From: SHZL01 sp963784425
Lineage (GTDB): Bacteria > Pseudomonadota > Gammaproteobacteria > Xanthomonadales > SZUA-36
DNA: 64,000 nucleotides
Direction of reading: 5' to 3'
NCBI GenBank assembly: GCA_963784425.1
Contig: CAWARM010000011.1
Location: 62,001 to 126,000 of the forward strand
A program made the position numbers and the translations under genes. Shown piece after piece: positions 28,343 to 39,666 of the stretch. Below the pieces are notes generated by a model. It did not search any database. It had not been told where the DNA came from and was given only the letters and a program-made list of their open reading frames with translations. Each line of letters starts with the position of its first letter. The first letter of the stretch is position 1.

Positions 28343-30109
28343 TCAACGGGCCGTTTTTTCTACCTGTGGCGTGACGATTCTTTCCACCATGAGCTGGCAG
28401 GTTTCACTGCCGCGCCAGCGGTTGATGTCCAGCTTGTAGAGCAAGCGCACCGGCCTGCCGCCCGGCGGCAGGTCTTCCGGCATGTGGTTGAATGCAATGC
28501 CTTCCACCTGGGTGCGTGCACCCTGTGGCCGCAAGGTCAGGCGCAAGTGGGATCCGCCCACCACCCGGTGTTGCAGCACCTCAAACAATCCGTCAAACAG
28601 CGGTTCGGCGAAACGCTGGCCCCAGGGTCCAAGGTCCTGTAGCAGGACAGCGAGTTCCATGCCGATGTCAGCAGGCTCCAGTGTCCCGTCCGTCAGGACT
28701 TCTGCTTCCAGCGTAGCGCCATTGAGAACAGTCAGCACCGCCTGCAGCAGGCATTCCCGAAAGGTGTCCAGATGGGTCGCAGGCAGGCTCAGCCCGGCGG
28801 CCATGGCATGCCCGCCAAAAGCGGACATCAGGCCGGGATTGCGCGCGTCCACCAGAGCGAGGACGTCGCGGATATGCAGTCCCTTCACCGAGCGGGCCGA
28901 TCCTTTCAACATGCCCGAACCGGGACTTTCCGGAGCAAAAGCCACCACCGGCCGATGCACGGCATCCTTCACCCGCGATGCCACCAGGCCGACCACTCCC
29001 TGGTGCCAGGACTCATCGTACAGGCATACCGAGGCCGGCAGTGCAGTGGATTCCTGCAACCGGGCAATCCACTGTTTAACCTGGAGCAAGGCGTCGTCCT
29101 GCATTTGCTCCTGCAGTTCACGGCGCTGCTGATTGAGTTCATCCAGCTGCAGGGCCAGGCTATCCGCGTCTGCACGGTCTTCACTCAGGAGGCAGCGAAT
29201 GCCGATGCTCATGTCTTCAAGGCGCCCTGCCGCATTCAGGCGCGGGCCAATGGCAAATCCCAGGTCGGCCGCACTGACATAGCGGTAATCGCGGCTGCTG
29301 GCGCGCAGCAGAGCAAGCAAGCCCGGGCGGGTCTGGCCACGGCGAATGCGCTCCAGTCCCTGCCGCACCAGCACCCGGTTGTTGTGATCCAGGGGAACGA
29401 GGTCCGCCACGGTACCGAGCGCCACCAGGTCCAGCAAAGCGGCAAGATTGGGTTCCGGGCGGCGGCTGGAAAACCAGTTGCGCTCGCGCAATACCTGGCG
29501 CAGCACGCAGGCAAGATAAAACATCACGCCCACGCCGGCCATGGCTTTGCTGGGAAACGTGTCACCCGGGCAATTCGGGTTAACGATGGCATCCGCCGCC
29601 GGCAGCACCTCCCCGGGCAGGTGATGGTCGGTGATGATCACGCGGCAGCCCAGTGCAACTGCCCGTGCCACTCCCTTGACGCAACTGATACCGGAATCCA
29701 CCGTCACGAGCACGTCCGGCGGATCGTCTGCCAGGGTATCTACCAGGGGTACAGTCAGCCCGTAGCCGAATTCAAACCGGTTGGGCACCCGAAACGAAAC
29801 CTTGCTGCAGCCCATCCATTTCAGGGCCAGCACGGCGACGGCGGTTCCCGTCGCACCGTCCGCGTCGAAATCCCCCACCACCAGGATGCGTTTTCCATCG
29901 CGCACGGCATCGGCCAGGATCTGCGCAGCGCGGCCAATGCCGGCCAGTTGCTGCGGCGGGAGCATCCGGCTTATGTCCAACTGCAGAGCCGCAGGGTCGT
30001 TAACGCCTCGCGCCAGCAATATCCGCCGCAAAACGGGATGAAGGCCCGCGGGCAAGTGGTCCGCGCCGCCCGGCACGATGCGCTGCCGAATCATCTGGGC
30101 AACTAGCAT
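28343..30109 (-). CDS. recJ: Single-stranded-DNA-specific exonuclease RecJ
   Basis: 5'-3' ssDNA exonuclease of the DHH superfamily used in recombination and mismatch repair. Motif I is GDFDADGATGTA, motif III ITDHHLPGE, and the DHHA1 region includes CLYDESWHQGVVGLVASRVK and GSARSVKGLHIRDVLALV. The length of 588 aa is typical. The start lies 4 bp after the rpfE-type gene stop, so the two are co-transcribed. Confidence 0.96.
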   Translation of the reverse strand: MLVAQMIRQRIVPGGADHLPAGLHPVLRRILLARGVNDPAALQLDISRMLPPQQLAGIGRAAQILADAVRDGKRILVVGDFDADGATGTAVAVLALKWMGCSKVSFRVPNRFEFGYGLTVPLVDTLADDPPDVLVTVDSGISCVKGVARAVALGCRVIITDHHLPGEVLPAADAIVNPNCPGDTFPSKAMAGVGVMFYLACVLRQVLRERNWFSSRRPEPNLAALLDLVALGTVADLVPLDHNNRVLVRQGLERIRRGQTRPGLLALLRASSRDYRYVSAADLGFAIGPRLNAAGRLEDMSIGIRCLLSEDRADADSLALQLDELNQQRRELQEQMQDDALLQVKQWIARLQESTALPASVCLYDESWHQGVVGLVASRVKDAVHRPVVAFAPESPGSGMLKGSARSVKGLHIRDVLALVDARNPGLMSAFGGHAMAAGLSLPATHLDTFRECLLQAVLTVLNGATLEAEVLTDGTLEPADIGMELAVLLQDLGPWGQRFAEPLFDGLFEVLQHRVVGGSHLRLTLRPQGARTQVEGIAFNHMPEDLPPGGRPVRLLYKLDINRWRGSETCQLMVERIVTPQVEKTAR

Positions 30110-30113
30110 GCTC

Positions 30114-31127
30114 TCAGCCCCGAGTGGTCAGGATAAGGCTTGGGGGCCGGCGCCGGCGCAAAAATCGCAGCGCACTGAGGCGGCTTAAAGTCCAGTGAGT
30201 TCCATTTCCGGCGTAAAGATCCAGCGTAAGCCCACGGTGTTTGACAAGACCCAGCAGGGTCCGCGCCAGAGAGTCCAGTTGCACCAGGGGCGCTTTGGCG
30301 GAGCCACTCCACGGGGCCCAGTCGATCAGGTAGCTGGCCGGTTGCGTGGCGACTGCGGCCATGCTTTCCAGGTTTTCCGTGGCACTGAGGTTCAACAACT
30401 GGCATTCGTGAACGAGGGCCAGGCCGCGTGATACGGGATGGTTGGAAAACACCGTGCAGCAGGAAGGCTTGCCGGATGGTTTCGGCAGATATCCGCCACC
30501 CCAGAACCACACCGAATTGATTTCCTGACGGCCTTCCCCGCGTCGTTTCACATTGACCGGACAGGCATGCAAGGCCATCTGGATTTCATTCAGGATGCGC
30601 CGCCAGTGCAAAGCCTCGGGGTGCTCCGGCAAGACCTCGGCAACATCCATGCCCAGGGCCTTATGCAAAGGTGGAAAGGTAAAATCCAGCGGGCGTTCCA
30701 GGGCGATGGTCCAGCGCTCCGGATGCGAGGATCCAAAATCCATTCCTTCCTCCAACAGAACCGACCGGACCGTGTTCTCGATCTCGTCCCGCTCCGTTTC
30801 ATCCAGGTCAGCAAAACCATAACTGGTCATGATGACTCGCGCCATATCAGCCCACAATGTCACCGGATCGGCGCGCAGGCAGTAGTCTTTGCCGATCGCT
30901 ATGTGGCCGTGGTCCGCCACATAGGTGAGAGCGCCGATCGGCAGTGCTTGCACCGGTTCCACGGCAAACAGTGCAAACCGCAGATCATCCGGGTCGCTGA
31001 ACTCCTGCATCTGCACATCAGCGCGCGCCAGAATGGTTTCCAGCGCGGGCAGGCGCAGACCCGGTTGGGCTGCAGACAACAGCGGAACCAGTTGCTCAAC
31101 CAGCACGGTTACCCTCGCGGGTTGCAA
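30114..31127 (-). CDS. rpfE: RpfE-type regulatory protein (phosphoglycerate mutase-like annotation family)
   Basis: A 337-aa protein of the family that includes Xanthomonas RpfE, encoded beside recJ there too. Recognisable parts are ARADVQMQEFSDPDDLRFALF, HWRRILNEIQMALHACPVN and NSVWFWGGGYLP. Database annotations as phosphoglycerate mutase come from weak similarity; none of the metal ligands of that enzyme is evident, so I do not assign that activity. It lies between greA and recJ with 8- and 4-bp gaps. Confidence 0.8.
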   Translation of the reverse strand: MQPARVTVLVEQLVPLLSAAQPGLRLPALETILARADVQMQEFSDPDDLRFALFAVEPVQALPIGALTYVADHGHIAIGKDYCLRADPVTLWADMARVIMTSYGFADLDETERDEIENTVRSVLLEEGMDFGSSHPERWTIALERPLDFTFPPLHKALGMDVAEVLPEHPEALHWRRILNEIQMALHACPVNVKRRGEGRQEINSVWFWGGGYLPKPSGKPSCCTVFSNHPVSRGLALVHECQLLNLSATENLESMAAVATQPASYLIDWAPWSGSAKAPLVQLDSLARTLLGLVKHRGLTLDLYAGNGTHWTLSRLSALRFLRRRRPPSLILTTRG

Positions 31128-31135
31128 GGGCGTAA

Positions 31136-31612
31136 TCAGTTGTAACTGACCCGGAGGATTTCGAACTCCCGTTCGCCACCTGGCGTAGTCACCAATGCGA
31201 CATCGCCCACCGACCGGCCAATCAGGGCACGCGCGATGGGTGAACTGACGGCAATGCGTGCATGCTTGATGTCTGCCTCGAGGTCACCCACGATCTGGTA
31301 GCTGGCTTCAGCACCCGTCTCTTCATCCACCACGGTAACCTGTGCCCCAAAGACAATCTTGTTGCCGGGATTCAGGGTGCTGAGGTCAATGATCTGGGCC
31401 GTGGACAGGCCAGCCTCAAGCATCTGGATCCGCCCCTCGATGAAGCCCTGTTGCTCGCGTGCTGCGTGGTACTCGGCATTTTCCTTAAGGTCTCCGTGTG
31501 CTCTCGCTTCCGCAATCGCAACGATTACAGCGGGACGGTCGACTTTCTTGAGGTGGGCGAGTTCTTTGCGCAAACGTTCTGCGCCTTCCAGCGTAAGGGG
31601 GGTTCTTTTCAT
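31136..31612 (-). CDS. greA: Transcription elongation factor GreA
   Basis: Rescues backtracked RNA polymerase by stimulating transcript cleavage. The 158-aa protein has the N-terminal coiled coil with the acidic tip (EARAHGDLKENAEYHAAREQQ) and the C-terminal FKBP-like domain ending SSPIARALIGRSVGDVA. It starts 9 bp after the reconstructed carB stop, giving carA-carB-greA order. Confidence 0.97.
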   Translation of the reverse strand: MKRTPLTLEGAERLRKELAHLKKVDRPAVIVAIAEARAHGDLKENAEYHAAREQQGFIEGRIQMLEAGLSTAQIIDLSTLNPGNKIVFGAQVTVVDEETGAEASYQIVGDLEADIKHARIAVSSPIARALIGRSVGDVALVTTPGGEREFEILRVSYN

Positions 31613-31621
31613 GGCTGTGTC

Positions 31622-34847
<3,226 letters not shown>

Positions 34848-34848
34848 T

Positions 34849-35116
34849 TAGTGTCCTGTCCCGCCCATTCTTGCGATTTCAGCAAGGCGAGAAGCGGTTA
34901 GCTGCCAGGCGCGCGAGTGCAGGACTAGCTGGTCTAATTCAAGCGAGCGCAACACCGCAGATGGCCGCTTATCGCCTTGCCCGGAGGGAGCCCCGCAGAC
35001 GCACCAATGCGGCGTTGCAGTCCTTGGCAAGGGCGAGCCATTCCCCGCGGACTGCGCCTTGCCTTGGCACGTCTGCGGGGCTCTGAAAACGTAAGAATGG
35101 GCGGGACAGGACACTA
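34849..35116. repeat. 268-bp palindromic element with 27-bp terminal inverted repeats and two hairpins (element 2)
   Basis: Terminal inverted repeats match at 26 of 27 positions (34849-34875 and 35090-35116), beginning TAGTGTCCTGTCCCGC. Hairpin A spans about 34881-34980 (arms GCAAGGCGAGAAGCGG and near-complement). Hairpin B spans 34988-35083, with perfect 14-bp arms GAGCCCCGCAGACG. Hairpin B's core has ATGCGGCGTTGC and GCGCCTTGCC, shared with element 1; hairpin A carries the same core inverted. The arms are unrelated to those of element 1. One end is the carA stop codon (35116-35114); the other stops 2 bp from the carB start. The element occupies the whole carA-carB gap. Confidence 0.9.
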
Positions 35117-36307
35117 GCGCGCCTCCCTCAACCGGGTGACATTTGCTTTCTTGCCGGCCTCATCCATGCTCTGGATGAAGAGGTCAAACAACCCGGCAAT
35201 GTCTTGCGGGCCCGGACTGGCTTCCGGATGCCCCTGGAAACCGAATGCCGGCGCATTTTTGAGCCGAACCCCCTGCAGTGAGTTGTCAAACAGTGAGCGG
35301 TGCGTCGCGCTCATGGTCGAAGGAAGGCTGTCCTCGTCAATGGCGAAACCGTGGTTCTGGCTGGTGATCATCACGCAACCTGTCGCCAGGTCCTGCACCG
35401 GGTGATTGGCGCCGTGATGGCCAAACTTCATTTTTACCGTGCGCGCACCGGCTGCCAGTCCCAGCAACTGGTGGCCGAGGCAAATTCCAAACACAGGGAC
35501 TTTCTTCTTCAACAGGCGGCGTATTGCCTTGATGGCGTAGTCACACGGCTCCGGGTCACCAGGACCATTCGACAGGAACACACCATCGGGTTCGAGTTCG
35601 AGCACCTGCTCTGCGCTGGTGGTTGCAGGCACCACGGTAATGCGGCACGCCCGTTCTGCCAGCATGCGCAGGATATTGCGCTTGATGCCAAAATCGTAGG
35701 CCACGACATGGCGCACAGGCACCGTGGCATTCCATTGCTGTGCATCCAGGCTCCAGCTTCCGGCCAGCCATTCGTAGCTGCTTCGGGTGGTGACTTCACG
35801 TGCCAGGTCCAGGCCCTTCATGCCGGGGAAAGACCGCGCCAGCGCAACTGCTGCTGCGGCCATTGCGCCAGCGTCAGTGGCTCCGCTGGCAGTAGCACCC
35901 GCCACGATCCCGCCATTCTGGGCACCGTTGGTGCGCAGAATACGGGTGAGCTTGCGCGTATCGATGCCGGCAATGGCCACCACATGGTGGCGCTTGAGAA
36001 AGTCCGGCAGGGTTTCATTCATACGCCAGTTGCTGGCCAGAGCCGGGCAGTCACGCACTATGAGCCCGGCGGCCATGACGCGATCGGACTCGTTGTCCTG
36101 CTCGTTACAACCGGTATTGCCAATATGCGGATAGGTCAGAGTGACAAGCTGGCGCATATAGGAAGGGTCGGTAAGTATCTCCTGGTATCCGGTCATGGCC
36201 GTGTTGAATACGACCTCACCGCTGGATTCACCCCGCGCTCCCATACTCTGCCCCTGGAACACGGTGCCGTCCGCCAGGGCCAGTACAGCCAACTCTGCCA
36301 AATTCAT
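35114..36307 (-). CDS. carA: Carbamoyl-phosphate synthase small subunit
   Basis: Glutamine amidotransferase subunit delivering ammonia to CarB. It has the N-terminal CarA-specific domain (VVFNTAMTGYQEILTDPSYMRQ), then the class I GATase with nucleophile Cys in VFGICLGHQLLGLA and the His-Glu pair in FGFQGHPEASPGP. ATG 36307 gives MNLAELAVLALADG, the usual N-terminus (397 aa). The frame stays open to 36391. GGAGGA lies only 1 nt before this ATG, so ATG 36319 is an alternative. A terminator-like hairpin stands just upstream. Confidence 0.95.
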   Translation of the reverse strand: MNLAELAVLALADGTVFQGQSMGARGESSGEVVFNTAMTGYQEILTDPSYMRQLVTLTYPHIGNTGCNEQDNESDRVMAAGLIVRDCPALASNWRMNETLPDFLKRHHVVAIAGIDTRKLTRILRTNGAQNGGIVAGATASGATDAGAMAAAAVALARSFPGMKGLDLAREVTTRSSYEWLAGSWSLDAQQWNATVPVRHVVAYDFGIKRNILRMLAERACRITVVPATTSAEQVLELEPDGVFLSNGPGDPEPCDYAIKAIRRLLKKKVPVFGICLGHQLLGLAAGARTVKMKFGHHGANHPVQDLATGCVMITSQNHGFAIDEDSLPSTMSATHRSLFDNSLQGVRLKNAPAFGFQGHPEASPGPQDIAGLFDLFIQSMDEAGKKANVTRLREAR

Positions 36308-36319
36308 TCCTCCGGACAT

Positions 36320-36354
36320 AAAAAACGGGAACGCCGATTGGCAATTCCCGCTTA
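36320..36354 (-). terminator. Possible attenuator hairpin before carA
   Basis: On the minus strand: CGGGAA, T bulge, TGCC, loop AATC, GGCG, TTCCCG, then six T. This is a rho-independent terminator shape located within about 40 nt of the carA start and in the carA direction. It could attenuate carA transcription, or end an upstream transcript. The structure is seen; its role is inferred. Confidence 0.6.
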
Positions 36355-36485
36355 GACAATCTCGATCTGAAACAAAAACCTCTAAGCGCACAGATTCTAG
36401 CGGAGCCCGGCGGCCCTGTCTAACGACTTGTAGGAATCACCTGGCCGCAATCGAGTTGGCGCACCATCAATTTGACCGCAAGCGG

Positions 36486-36636
36486 CCATTGTGCAGGACC
36501 GCACAGGTGTCGCGCAGGCCATGGATGGCCGGGAGCGACCATTGTGCAGGACCGCACAGGTGTCGCGCAGGCCATGGATGGCCGGGAGCGACCATTGTGC
36601 AGGACCGCACAGGTGCCGCGCAGGCCATGGATGGCC
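36486..36636 (+). repeat. 53-bp tandem hairpin repeat, 2.85 units
   Basis: Units start at 36486, 36539 and 36592; the third is cut after GGCCATGGATGGCC. Each unit contains two small hairpins, TGTGC-AGGACC-GCACA and GGCCAT-GG-ATGGCC. Related copies are at 38866-38918 (nearly identical) and 58914-58960 (diverged). This is the main content of the gap between carA and the EamA gene; I see no credible gene in it. Confidence 0.92.
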
Positions 36637-36658
36637 AATTGCTGCCATTCGAAAACGG

Positions 36659-37516
36659 TCAGGTTGGGTTGGAAGATCGCGCAACCCGCTGGGCCAGCAC
36701 GATCCAGACTCCGCCCAGAGTTGCGACAGAGGCCAGAACGAGGCGAAGCGTAACCTGTTCTGCGAGCAACGCTGCCCCGCCAAAAGCGGCAATCGCAGGT
36801 ACCGATAACTGTACCGTTGCCGCTCGGGTCGCCGTCAGGCCGCGAAGTGCTGCATACCATATAGCGTATCCAAGTCCAGAGGCTATGGCCCCCGAGATGG
36901 CAGCCAGCGCTAGCCCAAGCGAAGAGCTGTGAAAATCGCGCGCAAACACCAGGCTGACGATGATCACCGGAGGCACGGAGAAGATGAAATTATTTGCCGT
37001 AGCTTCCAGCGGATCAGCGGCACTCCTGCCAAACAGTGAATAGAAGCCCCAAGCGATCCCAGCGATCGCCATGAGGACGGCCCCTGTCGGATCAGGCGCC
37101 GTGAGACCCGGTAACACGAGATACACCAACCCGAGAACGGCAAGCGCGAGTCCGGCCCACGACAGCATGCCGAAATGCTCACCGCCCCGCATTGCGGCGA
37201 CAATCATCGTCAGCTGGACTGCGCCAAATAAGATCAATGCTCCGGTTCCAGCGCTTAAAGAAAGATACGCAAAGGAAAAAAATCCCATGTAAGAAACAAG
37301 CATTGCCGCTGAACGCCAGTCGGGCGAAGCGCGACCGCGGGCTCGCCATTTCGGCAACATGATGAGCGTTAGCACCACAGCACCCGAAACCACCCTTACA
37401 GTGGCGAAACTCGCGGCATCGATCAGTCCCTGACCCAAAGCAAGGCGGCACAGCAGGGAATTTGCCGCGAAGGCCACCATCGCAGAAAGTGTTAGCAATA
37501 ACGTGTTCGCGGCCAT
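36659..37516 (-). CDS. EamA/DMT family transporter
   Basis: A 285-aa integral membrane protein with about ten hydrophobic helices in two EamA repeats, the drug/metabolite transporter pattern. N-terminal repeat: AANSLLCRLALGQGLIDAASFATVR and ALILFGAVQLTMIVAAM. Second repeat: AGIAWGFYSLFGR and SGLGYAIWYAALRGLTATRAATVQLSVP. Cargo unknown. It is the largest gene of the segment inserted between dapB and carA. Confidence 0.9.
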   Translation of the reverse strand: MAANTLLLTLSAMVAFAANSLLCRLALGQGLIDAASFATVRVVSGAVVLTLIMLPKWRARGRASPDWRSAAMLVSYMGFFSFAYLSLSAGTGALILFGAVQLTMIVAAMRGGEHFGMLSWAGLALAVLGLVYLVLPGLTAPDPTGAVLMAIAGIAWGFYSLFGRSAADPLEATANNFIFSVPPVIIVSLVFARDFHSSSLGLALAAISGAIASGLGYAIWYAALRGLTATRAATVQLSVPAIAAFGGAALLAEQVTLRLVLASVATLGGVWIVLAQRVARSSNPT

Positions 37517-37722
37517 CGAATCAGAATCCCCTGAAGGATGCAGTCAATTGCTAACTGAGCCGGCATACTGCGAGAAACCCCGCCCCATCGAAACACTTTC
37601 GTGTGAACGCCAGCTTTGGGTCGTGGAACAGTACTCGAACCGAGCGTCCGATTCAGGGCGTAAACCAGACGCCCGGAGCGGTGAGCCTAAAGGGAGCTTA
37701 AGGGCTGTTCTGTACACGGGGC

Positions 37723-38304
37723 TCACGCGGCAGTTACGGTTTTGAGACCGAGCAGTCGCTTATGGACTGGCTCGCCGAAATCCGTGATTAACAGCACACC
37801 CGCGAGTCGCTGCTCATTAGAGAGATCCCGCAGCCTCTGGTCTGCATCGCGCAGGATTATCGCCAGCTCCGGATCGTTGTTATCGACAGCCCCGGCGATC
37901 GAGAGCTGTAAATCACGATGAAATTCAAAAAAAGCCTGGAGACCTCGCACACCATCGAAAAACTGGGCAAACCTGACACGCTCATCAATGTCGTGACACG
38001 CTTCCATGAACTGCGATTGAACGGCGCCCCAGACCGCGACCTCCAGATCGGTATGAATGATTTCTGAGGGTTTTCTCTTGTCCACCCGGTTGCGCAGCCG
38101 GCTGGCTTCGCTCGTATTTTTTACGACGCTACCCAGAACCGTGTGGCGTGCCCGCGCGAATTCCTGTGCCAGTTCTTGTTGCCGCTGTTTTTTTACTCGA
38201 GTTTCCCGCTTCCGGTCGGCAATCAAGGCGAGCCAGACGCCGACGAATACGCCGATGATTCCCGCCACCGTGTTTAAAGCAAACTCAGCCAGCCAAGGAT
38301 ACAT
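37723..38304 (-). CDS. Membrane-anchored protein of unknown function
   Basis: A 193-aa protein with one N-terminal membrane helix (residues about 8-28, NTVAGIIGVFVGVWLALIA), then a basic stretch (DRKRETRVKKQRQQE) and a mostly helical, charged cytoplasmic domain. No family recognised. It lies in the dapB-carA insertion, 30 bp after the DUF4242 gene, so possibly co-transcribed with it. The gap to the EamA gene (37517-37722) shows no convincing gene or signal. Confidence 0.7.
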   Translation of the reverse strand: MYPWLAEFALNTVAGIIGVFVGVWLALIADRKRETRVKKQRQQELAQEFARARHTVLGSVVKNTSEASRLRNRVDKRKPSEIIHTDLEVAVWGAVQSQFMEACHDIDERVRFAQFFDGVRGLQAFFEFHRDLQLSIAGAVDNNDPELAIILRDADQRLRDLSNEQRLAGVLLITDFGEPVHKRLLGLKTVTAA

Positions 38305-38333
38305 TATGGCTGTTGCAGTTCTATTGACACCGT

Positions 38334-38615
38334 TCAGGTGACCGAAAAGGCCACAGTAGGATCAAGCACTTTGGCAATCTCGTTAATGGAGTTAGCAGGA
38401 ATTCCAGTGAGACGGCTGTGCTCGCGAATCAGGTCTTCGTCAGTGGCCAGATAAATGCAGTAGATCTTGTCACCAGAGACATAGCTTTCCACCCATTGAA
38501 TATCCACTCCAAGGTCGGCCAGTACACTGACAGACTTTTTTGCCACGGTACGTAAATCCGCCACACTCATTTTCCCGACCCCGGGGATATGACGCTCGAT
38601 TAAGAACTTTCGCAT
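38334..38615 (-). CDS. DUF4242 domain protein
   Basis: A 93-aa protein, MRKFLIERHIPGVGKMSVADL at the start, then VQWVESYV-type and KIYCIYLATDEDLIREHSRLTG motifs, matching the small ferredoxin-like DUF4242 family (one member has been reported to bind nickel). ATG 38615 is preferred over 38627 because GGAG lies 8 nt upstream of it. Function unknown. Confidence 0.85.
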   Translation of the reverse strand: MRKFLIERHIPGVGKMSVADLRTVAKKSVSVLADLGVDIQWVESYVSGDKIYCIYLATDEDLIREHSRLTGIPANSINEIAKVLDPTVAFSVT

Positions 38616-38860
38616 TAGAATCTCCAAGTGTCTTTTCAGTGATCTTGGTAAATTTGGACCACGTTGTTTTTCTTTCAGACTGAATTATAGGCAGTATTAA
38701 ATTCCGGTTTCATGAAGCCCGCGCCTATTAAGCAACCTTTCACCCCGGCTGTCCAGCCAGATCACTGCGATCGGTGAACCAAATTGTGCTAAAACGCAGC
38801 CTCACCTATGGACAGTTCCCCGTTTGGCAAGCTTTTGTGACGGGCCGCTCCTGGCCGAAA
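38616..38860. other. Intergenic stretch between DUF4242 gene and dapB-side repeat
   Basis: About 245 bp, more AT-rich than the surroundings (AAATTTGGACC, TTGTTTTTCTTTCAG). No gene, RNA or clear terminator seen. The promoter for the DUF4242 gene is presumably here, but I cannot place it. Confidence 0.5.
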
Positions 38861-38865
38861 GCGAT

Positions 38866-38918
38866 CATTGTGCAGGACCGCACAGGTGTCGCGCAGGCCA
38901 TGGATGGCCGGGAGCGAT
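38866..38918 (+). repeat. 53-bp hairpin repeat, single copy beside dapB
   Basis: Nearly identical to the unit at 36486 and in the same orientation: CATTGTGCAGGACCGCACA ... GGCCATGGATGGCCGGGAGCGA. It ends 3 bp from the dapB stop. With the tandem array at 36486 it brackets the EamA/DUF4242 segment. Confidence 0.92.
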
Positions 38919-38921
38919 CTG

Positions 38922-39638
38922 CTACGAACGCCCTGCCAGCCAGTCCGCGGCGGAATAAAAACCCGGAGTTTGCCGGCTTAGCCAGCGGGCTGCATCCAGG
39001 GCGCCTTCGGCAAACAGCGCGCGGTCCAGGGCTTCGTGCTGCAGGACAATCTTCTCGCCAGGCCACTCAAGGGTAACGCTGTGCTGCCCGATAATTTCGC
39101 CCTTCCGCACCGAGCTATAGGAAATCGCCGGCACACTGCTCCGTCGCCCCGCTTCGATGGCCGCGCCCAGCATCAGGGCGGTGCCGGATGGCGCATCCTG
39201 CTTCCACTGGTGATGCGTGTCCGCGATGGACACGCGGGTCCCGGGCTTCATCGTGCGTGCAGCCATGGTGCATAGCTGCGCCAGCAGGTTGACCCCCAGG
39301 CTGAGGTTTGGCGACCAAAGCACTGCACAGCTTTTCGCCGCCAGTGTCAGGGCATTCATCTCTGCCTCGCCCAAGCCGGTTACTCCGCTCAGCAAGGCAA
39401 CGCGCTTGTTGGCACACCAGGGCGCGGCGCTGGCGGTACCCTCCGGCAGGGAAAAGTCAATCAGGACTTCGGGATTTCCAGGCAACTGGTCCAGCGAGGA
39501 AAAGTAAGCCAGGGGTTCATTCCAATCCGGCCGGGCTGGAGCTACAACCGCGGTAATGCGGATGGTCGCATCCTGTTTTGCCGCCCGAACGATGGCGGCA
39601 GCCATGCGACCGGCCCCGTACAGTGCAATACGTGTCAT
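38922..39638 (-). CDS. dapB: 4-hydroxy-tetrahydrodipicolinate reductase
   Basis: NAD(P)H-dependent step of lysine and diaminopimelate synthesis. The 238-aa protein is slightly short for the family. N-terminal ALYGAGRMAAAIVRA binds nucleotide; LIDFSLPEGT follows. The catalytic segment is IADTHHQWKQDAPSGTALMLG (His-His and Lys), then GEIIGQHSVTLEWPGEKIVLQHEALDR-type residues. It follows dnaJ by 28 bp, as is common in gammaproteobacteria. Confidence 0.95.
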   Translation of the reverse strand: MTRIALYGAGRMAAAIVRAAKQDATIRITAVVAPARPDWNEPLAYFSSLDQLPGNPEVLIDFSLPEGTASAAPWCANKRVALLSGVTGLGEAEMNALTLAAKSCAVLWSPNLSLGVNLLAQLCTMAARTMKPGTRVSIADTHHQWKQDAPSGTALMLGAAIEAGRRSSVPAISYSSVRKGEIIGQHSVTLEWPGEKIVLQHEALDRALFAEGALDAARWLSRQTPGFYSAADWLAGRS

Positions 39639-39666
39639 ATTGGGCTGGACACTAGGATGTCATACG

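Noticed and set aside
28772..30106. Plus-strand ORF of 444 codons antisense to recJ
   Set aside because: Shadow frame; recJ motifs on the minus strand are intact.
30114..31127. Calling this gene phosphoglycerate mutase
   Set aside because: The catalytic metal-binding motifs of that enzyme are not seen. The recJ-greA context and sequence fit the RpfE-type family instead.
36486..36636. Possible CRISPR array
   Set aside because: The 53-bp units are contiguous with no unique spacers, and no cas genes are nearby. Each unit is a pair of small hairpins.
37503..37745. 80-codon plus-strand ORF between the EamA and membrane-anchored genes
   Set aside because: It overlaps both neighbours' ends, has no ribosome site and no recognisable features.
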